37,009 bases of DNA from Deltaproteobacteria bacterium (GTDB lineage: Bacteria > Desulfobacterota > BSN033 > UBA1163). The notes beneath the pieces were generated by a model. The model saw nothing but the letters and a program-made list of their open reading frames with translations. It was not told the origin of the DNA and made no database searches. The DNA lies in NCBI GenBank assembly GCA_018333535.1, contig JAGXTA010000026.1, forward strand, positions 1 through 37,009, given 5' to 3'. Within the stretch, counting starts at the first letter, position 1. Each line of letters starts with the position of its first letter. Shown here piece by piece: positions 14,967 through 23,123 of the stretch. The translations under genes were made by a program, and so were the position numbers.

Positions 14967-16061
14967 ATGAGTTATCGGCCATGCGGTGTTTATCATCAAT
15001 ACTATAAACAGGATCATGCCTGGTGGCAAACTAAATTTGTTTGGGGAAAGATGATCCTCCTCCTCTTCACCGTCTTCTATATCATCCCCCAATTTGCAGG
15101 CATGTATCTCATTTCGATCGCCAATGTCGTGGGCTATACCATTCTCTCTGCCATTGGAGTTCAGTTGCTCATTGGCTACTGCGGTCAGGTTACCCTGGGA
15201 CACGCCGCATTCCTGGCGATGGGAGCATATACCTGCACGCTATTGATGCTTCAACTTCATATCCCCTACCCCATTGCCATGATCATGGGGGGAATTGTGG
15301 GCGGCTTATGGTCTGTCCTGTTCGGTCTCCCTTCTGCTCGGGTCAAGGGATTTTACCTCATTATGACCACCATGGCGGCCCAATTTATTACTGTGGAATT
15401 CTTCATTACACAGTATGTCAGTCAAATTGGAGGGAGGGGGGTAGCCTACTCTATCCCACCCGGGACGGTCAAGATAGGCCCATGGATGATTAAATCAGAT
15501 ATGGATGTCTATTACGTGATGGTGATCCTTGTTATCTTATGTATCCTCGTCATGGCAAATCTTCTTCGGTCAAAGGTCGGTCGAGCCTGGATTGCTATTC
15601 GAGACAATGATATTGCCGCGGAAACCATGGGCGTAAATATTGTCTTTTATAAATTACTGGCCTTCTTTGTAGCAGGCTTCTTCGGAGGGGTTGCAGGAGC
15701 CTTCTGGACCTCCTCTCTCGCTGCGGTCAGCCCCGAACATTTCCATTTCGGTTGGTCCCTCTGGCTGGTGGGTGTTATCCTGATTGGAGGGGTCGGTAGC
15801 ATCCATGGAATTATTTATGGGGCGATGTTTATGACATTGATCCCGGAAGGACTTAAGTTTCTGATATTCGTTCTCACACAGAACCCATTTTTTGTTGATC
15901 TCATGCCATTTCTGCCACTTCTGTTAGAAAAATTTCTTTTTGTTAAAGAGGCGGCCTTCGGTCTGGCCATTGTCCTGTTTCTCATCTTCGAGCCGAATGG
16001 AATTTCTTATCGCTGGTGGCAGATAAAGAATTACTTTAATCTGTGGCCGTTTTCATATTAA
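14967..16061 (+). CDS. livM: LivM-type ABC permease subunit
   Basis: A 364-residue membrane protein starting at 14967 behind TTTGGAGG. The N-terminal 25 residues are hydrophilic (HQYYKQDHAWW), then come about nine membrane segments. The family motif LLIGYCGQVTLGHAAFLAMG lies near residues 67-86 and RAWIAIRDNDIAAETMGVNI is the ATPase-contact loop. GGVGSIHGIIYGAMFMTLIP lies near residues 270-290. It completes the channel with LivH at 13969. It closely follows the LivM family pattern and shows no truncation. Confidence 0.93.
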   Translation: MSYRPCGVYHQYYKQDHAWWQTKFVWGKMILLLFTVFYIIPQFAGMYLISIANVVGYTILSAIGVQLLIGYCGQVTLGHAAFLAMGAYTCTLLMLQLHIPYPIAMIMGGIVGGLWSVLFGLPSARVKGFYLIMTTMAAQFITVEFFITQYVSQIGGRGVAYSIPPGTVKIGPWMIKSDMDVYYVMVILVILCILVMANLLRSKVGRAWIAIRDNDIAAETMGVNIVFYKLLAFFVAGFFGGVAGAFWTSSLAAVSPEHFHFGWSLWLVGVILIGGVGSIHGIIYGAMFMTLIPEGLKFLIFVLTQNPFFVDLMPFLPLLLEKFLFVKEAAFGLAIVLFLIFEPNGISYRWWQIKNYFNLWPFSY

Positions 16062-16067
16062 ACAAAT

Positions 16068-16235
16068 TTTTCCCCTCCCCCTTGATGAGACTGTGTCACA
16101 ATGGGGAGGGTGAGGGTGGGGGTGGAACATGAATTTCCCCCTCCCCTTCACCCTGTTAAATATGATTATTAATTTGGCTCTTGTTGGATGAAGTTTTCCA
16201 TTTAACAGGGTGAATCCCCTCCCACCAAGGGAGGG
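16068..16235. repeat. Composite pyrimidine-rich repeats between LivM and binding protein
   Basis: The gap 16062-16342 holds no gene. Bases 16087-16115 are an exact 29-base inverted copy of 205-233. CACCCTGTTAAAT (16149-16161) is exactly inverted at 16200-16212, framing 38 bases, with CCCCTCCCACCAAGGGAGGGG after it. An open frame beginning at 16244 leads into the next gene but lacks the features of a real start. Confidence 0.65.
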
Positions 16236-16342
16236 GAAAAACATTGGAAGAAGGAGGTGATGCTCGTCCCTGGATGGTGGGAAGAAGATTGAGAAGTCAT
16301 CATTTTATTATTGTTTTATTGAACTTTCACAGGAGGTGTCAA

Positions 16343-17587
16343 ATGAGAATTAAAATGATCGTTTGTGTCTGTTTTGTTCTATGCTTCATTGCTTCTTGGG
16401 CTATAGGTCAAGAGGTAAAGCTTGGCGCTCTCCAGGACACAACTGGCGCCACCTCTGATGTGGGCAAGGATGAGGCTCTCGGTGTCCGGGAAGCCACCCA
16501 ATATTTCAATGATATTGGAGGGATTAATGGCAAAAAGATTCGATTATTCCAATATGACTATGGATACCGAGTTCCTGAAGCCATCACGACTTACAAACGC
16601 TTCCGGGATTATGACAAAGTGGCCATGGTTTTAGGATGGGGAACAGGTGATACCGAAGCCCTTTCTCCTACGGTCAACGCTGATAAGATGCCCTATCTCT
16701 CCAGCTCCTTTTCTGGCCATCTGTGCGACCCCAAGAAGACTCCCTACAATTTTGTTTACGGAACGGATTATTCGACCAATGCCCGTGGGGCAATCACTTA
16801 TTGGTTTGAGGAGGTCTGGAAAAAGGATCCAAAGTGGAAGGAGTTAAGAGATAAGGGCGCCAAACCCAAGTTTGTCTGCTTCATAGATACCGCCTCACCT
16901 TACGCCACAGCCCCGATCAAAGCCATCAAAGACCAGGCAACCATTCTCGGCTTTGATATCGGGCCGGATAATCATGTGGGCTTAACAGCTCTGGACACCA
17001 AAAGCCAGGTGATTGCGGCTAAAGGCTTTGGAGCCAATCTGGTTTGGCACGGGAATACCACGATGTCTGTATCCACAGCTCTGAAAGATGCTTATGCCCT
17101 TGGATTGGGCGCTGATCATATTATCAATAACTGGGGATTCGATGAAAACCTTCCGAAATTGGGCGGGCCTGCTTCTGAGGGGGCAATAGGCCTACTCGGC
17201 TGTGCCCTCTTCATCGATGAATATCCAGCAAAGAAAAGGGTATTGGACTATACTAAAAAACTAAATCCGGGCGTTCCGCTTGAAAACCGTCTCATCCGTA
17301 CGGTTCAGGGCTGGGTAAAAGTCGGCATGGCTGTTGAAGCTATGAAACGGGCAGATAAGGCAGGTCAATTGAATGGCCCTGGAATCAAAGACGCCTTTGA
17401 AACCTTTAAAGACTGGCCAGGCTTGAAGGAATACGGCGGCCAATTAGTTACGCTTACTCCGACAGACCACCGTTACAGCTCCATTGTCAGGGTTGCAAGA
17501 GTAATCAAGGGAAAACCTCAAACTGTGGCTGAATTAGATATGCGAGCTAAGTTTCCTGACAAGTGGGCGGCCTGGCTCGGTTATTAA
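16343..17587 (+). CDS. ABC transporter substrate-binding protein
   Basis: A 414-residue periplasmic receptor. The ATG at 16343 follows AGGAGG and starts a Sec signal peptide (MRIKMIVCVCFVLCFIASWA, likely cut after AIG). An upstream start at 16244 would bury the signal peptide and is rejected. The mature protein opens EVKLGALQDTTGATSDVGKD, then FNDIGGINGKKIRLFQYDYG, a pattern seen in Liv-type receptors of the aromatic-acid and urea/amide branch. It is placed after the permeases and directly before livF, unlike the first cluster, where receptors lead. Its stop is 10 bases before livF, so the two are co-translated. Confidence 0.92.
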   Translation: MRIKMIVCVCFVLCFIASWAIGQEVKLGALQDTTGATSDVGKDEALGVREATQYFNDIGGINGKKIRLFQYDYGYRVPEAITTYKRFRDYDKVAMVLGWGTGDTEALSPTVNADKMPYLSSSFSGHLCDPKKTPYNFVYGTDYSTNARGAITYWFEEVWKKDPKWKELRDKGAKPKFVCFIDTASPYATAPIKAIKDQATILGFDIGPDNHVGLTALDTKSQVIAAKGFGANLVWHGNTTMSVSTALKDAYALGLGADHIINNWGFDENLPKLGGPASEGAIGLLGCALFIDEYPAKKRVLDYTKKLNPGVPLENRLIRTVQGWVKVGMAVEAMKRADKAGQLNGPGIKDAFETFKDWPGLKEYGGQLVTLTPTDHRYSSIVRVARVIKGKPQTVAELDMRAKFPDKWAAWLGY

Positions 17588-17597
17588 GGAGGCAAAA

Positions 17598-18407
17598 TTG
17601 AATAACGGAACGATCCTGAAACTGAACAACATTGAGGTCATGTATCACGAAGTCATTCTGGTCTTAAAGGGGGTCTCCATTGATGTACCTCAGGGAGGGA
17701 TTGTCGCCCTCCTTGGGGCAAATGGAGCAGGGAAATCCACCACCCTGAAATCGATCTCCGGCCTTTTGAAGCACGAGGATGGCGAGGTAACCGATGGAAG
17801 CATCGAGTTTATGGGAGAAAAGATCCAACATCTCTCTGCTGAGGAGATTTCCAAAAGAGGAATCTTCCAGATCATTGAGGGAAGAAGAGTCTTCGAACAC
17901 CTCACGGTGGAGGAGAATCTCAGAGTTGGGGCCCATCTCAGAGGAACGGGTTCAGCCACCAAGGAGAGACTGGAGATGGTCTATCACTATTTCCCGAGGC
18001 TGGTGGAGAGAAGGAATGTCCTGGCAGGTTTCATCAGCGGAGGAGAACAGCAGATGACTGTGATCGGCAGGGCTATGATGGCCAAACCGAAACTGATGCT
18101 TCTGGACGAACCCTCCATGGGGCTGGCCCCTCTTCTGATAAAGGAAATCTTCGAGATCATCAAAAAATTAAACCAAGAAGAGAAGATACCGCTCCTTCTG
18201 GTGGAACAGAATGTCAAGTTAGCCCTCACCGTGGCTCCTTATGCCTATGTGCTTGAAAACGGTAGGCTCGTGATGCATGACACCTCAGAGAAGCTGAAGG
18301 AGAATCCGGACATCCGGGATTTCTACTTGGGGCTCTCTGACATCGGTGAGCGAAAGAGTTTCAGACAGGTGAAGCATTATAAAAGAAGAAAAAGATGGCT
18401 CACCTAA
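17598..18407 (+). CDS. livF: LivF-type ABC transporter ATP-binding protein
   Basis: A 269-residue ATPase beginning at TTG (17598), five bases after AAGGAGG, which itself overlaps the preceding stop codon. Walker A is GANGAGKST (residues 40-48), the signature is ISGGEQQMTVIGRAMM (146 onward), Walker B is LMLLDEPSMGLAP, and the H-loop region is LLLVEQNVKLALTVAPYAYVLENG. The C-terminal extension of about 20 basic residues (ERKSFRQVKHYKRRKRW) is longer than usual for LivF. It is the second ATPase of the second transporter. Confidence 0.93.
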   Translation: MNNGTILKLNNIEVMYHEVILVLKGVSIDVPQGGIVALLGANGAGKSTTLKSISGLLKHEDGEVTDGSIEFMGEKIQHLSAEEISKRGIFQIIEGRRVFEHLTVEENLRVGAHLRGTGSATKERLEMVYHYFPRLVERRNVLAGFISGGEQQMTVIGRAMMAKPKLMLLDEPSMGLAPLLIKEIFEIIKKLNQEEKIPLLLVEQNVKLALTVAPYAYVLENGRLVMHDTSEKLKENPDIRDFYLGLSDIGERKSFRQVKHYKRRKRWLT

Positions 18408-18410
18408 ACT

Positions 18411-18501
18411 AAACAATTTGCAATGGTCAATGATCAATAATCAATTTCTTTTTTGATTTTTCATTTGTCATTGAAAATTGATGATTGCCAATTGCCAAAT
18501 G
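18411..18501. repeat. CAATTTGCAATG intergenic repeat, copy 2
   Basis: The block starts CAATTTGCAATGGTCAATGATCAAT and ends CATTGAAAATTGATGATTGCCAATTGCC, so its halves pair imperfectly around a T-rich centre. It shares the TTTGCAATG and GGTCAATG words with the blocks at 3869-3972 and 23124-23232. It occupies the whole gap between livF and the lipoprotein gene. Confidence 0.6.
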
Positions 18502-18522
18502 CTCTTTAAAAGGAGGTTTATT

Positions 18523-19095
18523 ATGCGAAAATTATTGTTGATCATGGTCATGTTTGCGTTTGTCCTGGGTGGAATGATAGCCTGCAAACCCGGACTTCTC
18601 CCCACCGAAGAGGCGGGAAAACCAAAGGTTACACTGGAACGGGTTGAGATAACGAGTATATTCCCCTGGGTGGATTTGCCCGCCCGGACACCCCTGGGTC
18701 TCGGTTTTGTCTTTAATGTTCATAACCCCAGTGGATATAATATCATGCTTGATAATATTAAATTCACAGTCTCCTTCGAAGCCGCGCCCGGTAAATTTAT
18801 TGAAATTGCAACCCCCACCCTTTACGACCGGGTTTATTTCCCGCCTAACACAACGAGTCAGTATCGCGTAGTGAATGTTTCCGACTCAGCAGTGATACGG
18901 CTAACCCTTCTGGTTGCTCAGGCCCCAAAGGTGCAGGAATTGAAACTTGATCCTGCAGCTCTCATTAAAGACTGGTATACCAAAATCGGAGATTTTGGCT
19001 TTGGCATTAAGGTATCGGAAGGCATGGCGGTCTTCTCGACTGAAAAGGGAGATGTTTTCGTCCCCTTTGAAGGAACATTCCCCAAGAAGAAGTAA
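18523..19095 (+). CDS. Predicted lipoprotein with LEA14/WHy-like domain
   Basis: A 190-residue protein starting at the ATG at 18523, behind AAAAGGAGG. The first 21 residues form a lipoprotein signal (MRKLLLIMVMF.., GGMIAC with C21 as lipidation site). The remainder matches the late-embryogenesis-abundant type 2 (WHy) pattern: VTLERVEI, then LGFVFNVHNPSGYNIMLDNIKF, then FPPNTTSQ and late VPFEGTF. That fold is a small beta-sandwich attached to membranes; its biochemical role in bacteria is poorly defined. It lies between livF and a PaaK-like gene, so it may be a periplasmic accessory of uptake, but nothing shows this directly. No paralogue is seen in the window. Confidence 0.8.
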   Translation: MRKLLLIMVMFAFVLGGMIACKPGLLPTEEAGKPKVTLERVEITSIFPWVDLPARTPLGLGFVFNVHNPSGYNIMLDNIKFTVSFEAAPGKFIEIATPTLYDRVYFPPNTTSQYRVVNVSDSAVIRLTLLVAQAPKVQELKLDPAALIKDWYTKIGDFGFGIKVSEGMAVFSTEKGDVFVPFEGTFPKKK

Positions 19096-19114
19096 TCCCA
19101 AAATGATCCCTCAT

Positions 19115-19148
19115 TTACTCCCCTCCCCCTCAACTGGGGAGGGGATTT
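19115..19148. repeat. Short CCCCTCCCC/GGGGAGGGG hairpin
   Basis: CTCCCCTCCCC, TCAACT and GGGGAGGGGATTTTC form a compact GC-rich stem between the lipoprotein and PaaK-like genes. It is followed by a short T-stretch (ATTTTC). It could act as a weak terminator or as an mRNA processing site, just upstream of the Shine-Dalgarno at 19157. Confidence 0.5.
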
Positions 19149-19168
19149 TCTTTGGCAGGAGATTTGCT

Positions 19169-20464
19169 ATGCCAAAACAAGATTTTATGGACCGAACTTC
19201 AGGCTTTCTCAAGAAGAATCTTGAAACCCTACCTCAAAAAAAACGGCTCGAATATCTCAATCAAAAACTGAGAGGCATTATCCAACATGCTTATAAGCAT
19301 TCCATCGCATTTAAAAATAAAATGGATGCCGTGAGATTGAAGCCCAAGGATATTCAGACCATCAAGGATCTGGAAAAGATTCCCATTACAAAAAAAGCCG
19401 ATCTCGTTGAACTTCAGAAAAAGAATCCTCCCTTTGGCGGGTTTGAAGGGGTCCCGGTTTCAGAATTAAAAAGAATCTACGTCTCTCCGGGACCCATTTG
19501 CGAACCGGGCGAGATGGAGTATAACGAACTGGGTTGGGCACAGGGAATGTATGCTGGAGGGTTTCGGCCCGGAGACATTGTCATTAATACCTTCAGCTAC
19601 CACATGGTCCCCTTTGCCCTGCATATGGTGGACAACTCCCTCTATCGGAATGGCTGTATTGTGATTCCTACCGGTGTTGGAAACACGGAGCAGCAGGTCA
19701 ATATTTTAAAGACCTTTCAGGCCACCGGGTTTTGCGGAACCCCAAGTTTTCTCCTCAACATCGCAGAGAAAGCAGAGGAGATAGGGTTCGATCTAAAAAA
19801 AGATCTCAACCTCCAGGTCGGTTTTGTGGCTGCGGAAATGCTCCCTGAATCTCTTCGTTCGAAATTGGAAGAAAAATTTGGGATGATCATTCGCCAGACC
19901 TATGGGACGGCGGATGTTGGTTGCCTGGGTTATGAGTGTCTGGGAAAAAGCGGGATGCACATTCCAGATGACAAAATTATTGAGATTGTTGATCCGGATA
20001 CGGGCAAACAATTAGGGCCGGGAAAGACCGGAGAGATTGTCGCTACCAGCTTTAATAAGGTCTATCCGATGATCCGTTTCGGAACAGGAGACCTCTCCAT
20101 TGTAACTGAAACGCCCTGCCCCTGCGGAAGGACCTCACCCCGGTTAATCAAGATTCTTGGCAGGGTCGACCAGGTGACCAAGGTCAGGGGGCTCTTTGTA
20201 CACCCCGGACAGGTGGAGGAGGTTGCCTCAAGATATCCTCAAATTGAAAGATACCAGGTCATCGTTACGAGAAAGGAACATAAAGATGAGATGACCTTTC
20301 GCATTGAACTGAAGGAAGAACTTTCCCAGCCTGACAAGTTGAAGGAAGAGATTGAGAAATCTATCCGGGATGTGATCAAGATAAGGGGCAATGTGGAATT
20401 GGTTCCGAGGGGAACCCTTTTGGAAGGGGCCCGAAAGATCGACGATCAACGCAGTTGGGAGTAA
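19169..20464 (+). CDS. Phenylacetate-CoA-ligase-like (PaaK family) adenylate-forming protein
   Basis: A 431-residue member of the PaaK branch (COG1541), beginning at the ATG at 19169 after AGGAGA. The frame is open further upstream to 18947 but that part overlaps the lipoprotein gene. Family features are LNQKLRGIIQHAYKHSIAFKNKMD near the start, QTYGTADVGCLGYEC (residue 244 onward, Y245-G246-T247), the zinc-like CPCGR segment, LGRVDQVTKVRGLFVHPGQVEE and an LLEGARKIDD C-terminus. The usual P-loop SSGTTGKPT is replaced by VSPGPICEPGEM (V105 onward), so nucleotide handling may differ or be lost. It probably activates an aryl or acyl acid to a CoA ester. Confidence 0.88.
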   Translation: MPKQDFMDRTSGFLKKNLETLPQKKRLEYLNQKLRGIIQHAYKHSIAFKNKMDAVRLKPKDIQTIKDLEKIPITKKADLVELQKKNPPFGGFEGVPVSELKRIYVSPGPICEPGEMEYNELGWAQGMYAGGFRPGDIVINTFSYHMVPFALHMVDNSLYRNGCIVIPTGVGNTEQQVNILKTFQATGFCGTPSFLLNIAEKAEEIGFDLKKDLNLQVGFVAAEMLPESLRSKLEEKFGMIIRQTYGTADVGCLGYECLGKSGMHIPDDKIIEIVDPDTGKQLGPGKTGEIVATSFNKVYPMIRFGTGDLSIVTETPCPCGRTSPRLIKILGRVDQVTKVRGLFVHPGQVEEVASRYPQIERYQVIVTRKEHKDEMTFRIELKEELSQPDKLKEEIEKSIRDVIKIRGNVELVPRGTLLEGARKIDDQRSWE

Positions 20465-20489
20465 GGGCTTGATAAGAAAATGAACATCT

Positions 20490-20612
20490 AAAACCGTTCG
20501 CCCTGAGCTTGCCCTTCGACTTCGCTCAGGACATTCGTTCAAACCGTTCGTGCTGAGTTTGTCGAAGCATGAACGGCTCAACGATTCACCCTTCGAGAAC
20601 CTCAGGGTGATC
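20490..20612. repeat. TTCGCCCTGAGC/GCTCAGGACATTCG extragenic repeat
   Basis: This gap carries AACCGTTCGCCCTGAGCTTG, CCCTTCGACTTCGCTCAGGACATTCG, AACCGTTCGTGCTGAGTTTGTCGAAGCATGAACGG and CCCTTCGAGAACCTCAGGGTG. These are tandem, mutually inverted versions of a widespread bacterial extragenic palindrome; another arm is nested at about 300-335. Together they can form two or three hairpins after the PaaK-like gene. Confidence 0.7.
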
Positions 20613-20659
20613 GGAAAAAATTCTCCTTATATAAGGTTACGAGTTCATCAATTTTTAGA

Positions 20660-20688
20660 TTGACGTAAATGACTAAGTATGGTAAAAA
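20660..20688 (+). promoter_or_regulatory. Possible promoter for the CBS-ACT gene with an ACGTAAA core
   Basis: TTGACG (20660-20665), 17 bases, then TAAAAA (20683-20688) is a fair sigma-70 match. The sequence TTGACGTAAATGAC includes ACGTAAA, the core shared with the sites at 10662 and 21496, but here the match extends over only seven bases. A ribosome binding site AAAGGAGAAG follows at about 20705. Confidence 0.4.
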
Positions 20689-20719
20689 ATTCTCAAATCA
20701 AAGGAAAGGAGAAGAGATT

Positions 20720-21397
20720 ATGAAGATTCACTACGCGGGATTTATGAGAGAAAAGATACGAAGGAATCCGATCACCATTGGCCCTGAGGCAAATTTTTTT
20801 GAGGCCCGGACCCTCATCCACGACAAGGGAGTTCGCCACCTTCCTGTCGTTGATAAGGAGAATCACCTCATCGGAATTGTCACAGACCGGGATATTCGGG
20901 AAGCCGCTCCATCTGACGCAACACTTCTCAGCATCCAGGAACTCAACTATCTTCTTGGAAAGCTGAAAGTCTCGGGCATCATGACATCCAAGGAAAAACT
21001 GATCACGATCAATCCGGATACATTGATCGAAGAGGCCGTCAAACTGATGCGGGACCATAAGATCGGATGCCTTCCTGTTGTGGAAGAAGGAAAGTTATAT
21101 GGAATCTTTACGGAGACGGATGCCCTTGATCATCTGGTGGACATCTTCGGCACTAATCAGAAAGGAACCCGTTTAACCATCACCTTTGAAGATAAACCCG
21201 GCGCCATACTCGGAGCCCTCGAAGTGTTTAAAAAGCTGAATATCAATATCATCAGCATCGTCACACCCTCTTTCATGGTGGATGGGAAAAGAATCGCCGC
21301 TATCCGGATTCAAACAGAAAATTATCAGGAAGCCAAAAAAGACATAGAGAAGGCGGGGTATGATGTCCTCTCTGTAGGCCATTGGCCATCAGTATAG
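20720..21397 (+). CDS. CBS-pair plus ACT domain protein (AcuB-like)
   Basis: A 225-residue cytoplasmic protein; the ATG at 20720 follows AAAGGAGAAG. Residues about 7-60 and 78-130 form a tandem CBS pair (FEARTLIHDKGVRHLPVVDKENHLIGIVTDRDI, and the matching IEEAVKLMRDHKIGCLPVVEEG), and residues about 147-222 form an ACT domain (TRLTITFEDKPGAILGALEVFKKLNI). CBS pairs commonly bind adenine nucleotides, and ACT domains bind amino acids. AcuB of Bacillus has the same layout and is linked to acetoin/acetyl-CoA use. Placed before merR and the beta-oxidation genes, it may sense energy charge or an amino acid and modulate the pathway; its target is unknown. Confidence 0.88.
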   Translation: MKIHYAGFMREKIRRNPITIGPEANFFEARTLIHDKGVRHLPVVDKENHLIGIVTDRDIREAAPSDATLLSIQELNYLLGKLKVSGIMTSKEKLITINPDTLIEEAVKLMRDHKIGCLPVVEEGKLYGIFTETDALDHLVDIFGTNQKGTRLTITFEDKPGAILGALEVFKKLNINIISIVTPSFMVDGKRIAAIRIQTENYQEAKKDIEKAGYDVLSVGHWPSV

Positions 21398-21414
21398 GGG
21401 AATTTAATAAAGCT

Positions 21415-21473
21415 CATTGCAAAATATAAAATTAGTCCCGCGAAGCGCGGGACTAATTTTATATTTTGCAATG
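21415..21473. repeat. Perfect 59-base palindrome (28-bp arms, AAG loop), possible terminator
   Basis: From CATTGCAAAATATAAAATTAG through TCCCGCG-AAG-CGCGGGA to CTAATTTTATATTTTGCAATG the two 28-base arms are perfectly complementary. A run of eight T (21474-21482 region, ATTTTTTTTC) follows, so it could act as an intrinsic terminator of the CBS-ACT gene. Its GC-rich tip (21436-21452) recurs identically at 23202-23218, within a related block, which suggests a nested element rather than a simple terminator. Confidence 0.85.
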
Positions 21474-21490
21474 ATTTTTTTTCTTCCTGG

Positions 21491-21509
21491 CTTAACAGTT
21501 TACGTTAAG
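21491..21509 (-). promoter_or_regulatory. Candidate MerR operator upstream of merR
   Basis: CTTAACAGTTTACGTTAAG has 6-base arms (CTTAAC/GTTAAG) and a 7-base centre. It lies seven bases before the chosen merR start. On the minus strand it contains ACGTAAACTG (21496-21505), identical to 10662-10671 upstream of the second Liv operon. A position this close to the start favours autoregulation by the adjacent MerR protein. The resemblance to LiuR-type sites (TTTACGT-rich palindromes) is from memory. Confidence 0.5.
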
Positions 21510-21515
21510 TGGTTA

Positions 21516-21986
21516 ATGGACATGGAAATCGATGGGTTGAAGTATTACCAGATTGGTGAGCTTGCTAAGCTGTTGGAACTGAGCACGCGGACGATCCGGT
21601 ATTATGAGGAGATCGGTCTCCTCAATTCCGTGAAACGGATCGAGGGGGGAAAACGGGTCTATACGGATAAGGATCTTCAGCGCCTCAAGTTTATCCAGAG
21701 GCTCAAGCATCTGGGTCTCCCCCTCTCAGAAATGCACGAGCTGGAGGACATTTATCAGATTCACCGGACCAACAGGAAGGTTTTGCCGCGCCTTCTCGAA
21801 TTGCTTGACAACCATGCCGCCCATATTGACGAACGAATCAAAATTCTCCTCAGATTAAAGACCGATATTCTCAGTTACCAGGGGAAAATCCGTGAAAAAT
21901 TAAGTCTCGAAAACGATACCCAGAAAGGAGTAGAACTTGACAAGAGAAGTGATGATCACCAGCGCCGTCCGGACACCTATCTGTAA
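21516..21986 (+). CDS. MerR-family transcriptional regulator, likely of acyl-CoA metabolism
   Basis: A 156-residue regulator from the ATG at 21516 (an ATG at 21522 is equally possible; no strong ribosome binding site is visible). Residues about 10-40 form the winged helix-turn-helix (YYQIGELAKLLELSTRTIRYYEEIGLL), followed by YTDKDLQRLKFIQRLKHLGL and a dimer coiled coil. It has no cysteines near the C-terminal coil, so it is not a metal or redox sensor. This form and its position before a thiolase resemble LiuR/FadR-like MerR regulators of fatty and branched-chain acid catabolism. Its last 50 bases overlap the thiolase start, which couples the two. A longer frame to 21417 would run through the palindrome and is rejected. 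Confidence 0.87.
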   Translation: MDMEIDGLKYYQIGELAKLLELSTRTIRYYEEIGLLNSVKRIEGGKRVYTDKDLQRLKFIQRLKHLGLPLSEMHELEDIYQIHRTNRKVLPRLLELLDNHAAHIDERIKILLRLKTDILSYQGKIREKLSLENDTQKGVELDKRSDDHQRRPDTYL

Positions 21987-23118
21987 CTTTCTCGGTGCGC
22001 TCAGTTCTTTCACTGCCACGGAACTGGGTGGAAAGGTCATCGAAGAGGCGGTTAAACGCTCAACTATCCAGAAGGAAGATGTGGATGAAGTGATCATGGG
22101 CAATGTCCTTCCCTTCGGACTCGGACAGAACCCTGCCCGCCAGGCCATGATCAAAGCAGGACTCCCTATGGCTGGAGGAGCCATAACGATCAATAAGGTC
22201 TGCGGCTCCGGTTTGAAAGCAGTCATGTTGGCCGCCCAGGTCATCATGGCAGGGGATGCGGAGGTGGTTGTTGCAGGCGGAATGGAGAATATGAGCCGCG
22301 TCCCTTACTATCTCGATCATGCAAGAACAGGGTACCGGCTCTGGGATGGAAAACTCGTCGATGGAATGGTTCATGACGGACTCTGGGATATCGTGAATGA
22401 CTACCATATGGGATTTACCGCTGAGATTCAATCCATCAAATTCAATATCAGTCGTGAGGAGCAGGACCGGTTTGCTCACGAATCGAATGAAAAGGCGATG
22501 AAGGCAATCCGGGAGGGAAAATTTAAGGATGAGATTCTCCCTATTCCCCTTCCTTCGAAGAAAGGAGAGCCAACCCTTTTTGACACAGATGAGGGCCCCC
22601 GGGACACAGACCTTCAAGCCCTTGCCAAATTGAAATCTGCCTTCAAAGAAGGCGGGGTTGTCACCGCAGGAAATTCTTCAAAGATCAGTGATGGCGCAAG
22701 CGCGCTCGTTCTCATGTCCCGCGAAAAGGCACGGGCTCTGGGGGTGAAGCCCATGGCAAAGGTTGGGGCGCAGGCCTCTGCCGGTGTGGAATTAGAGGAT
22801 GTGCTGGTGGCTCCCATTCAATCGATTCCAAAAGCCCTTAAAAAAGCGGGGATCACCCTGAAGGAGATCGACCTCTTCGAGATCAATGAGGCCTTTTCGG
22901 CCACAACGCTTGCCATCATCAAAGCATTAGGAATTGATAGAGAGAGGGTCAATATAAAGGGCGGCGCTGTCGCCCTGGGGCATCCCATTGGCGCCAGTGG
23001 GGCAAGAGTTCTGACAACCATGCTCTATGCGATGAAAGACAGCGGGGCAAAGAGGGCAATGGCCTCCCTCTGTCTGGGAGGAGCAGAAGCCGTCAGCTTG
23101 ATCGTTGAGCAAATTTAG
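21937..23118 (+). CDS. Acetyl-CoA acyltransferase (thiolase)
   Basis: A 393-residue thiolase that cleaves 3-ketoacyl-CoA with CoA, or runs in reverse. The TTG at 21937 has AAAGGAG six bases upstream; an in-frame ATG at 21952 is an alternative. All active-site residues are present: C89 ([10 protein letters not shown]), [12 protein letters not shown]349 ([15 protein letters not shown]) and C379 ([11 protein letters not shown]). Residues [13 protein letters not shown] are typical of acetyl-CoA acetyltransferases. It overlaps merR by 50 bases, and 3-hydroxyacyl-CoA dehydrogenase follows after a repeat block. It is the last step of beta-oxidation here. Confidence 0.94.
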   Translation: MTREVMITSAVRTPICNFLGALSSFTATELGGKVIEEAVKRSTIQKEDVDEVIMGNVLPFGLGQNPARQAMIKAGLPMAGGAITINKVCGSGLKAVMLAAQVIMAGDAEVVVAGGMENMSRVPYYLDHARTGYRLWDGKLVDGMVHDGLWDIVNDYHMGFTAEIQSIKFNISREEQDRFAHESNEKAMKAIREGKFKDEILPIPLPSKKGEPTLFDTDEGPRDTDLQALAKLKSAFKEGGVVTAGNSSKISDGASALVLMSREKARALGVKPMAKVGAQASAGVELEDVLVAPIQSIPKALKKAGITLKEIDLFEINEAFSATTLAIIKALGIDRERVNIKGGAVALGHPIGASGARVLTTMLYAMKDSGAKRAMASLCLGGAEAVSLIVEQI

Positions 23119-23123
23119 AACAT

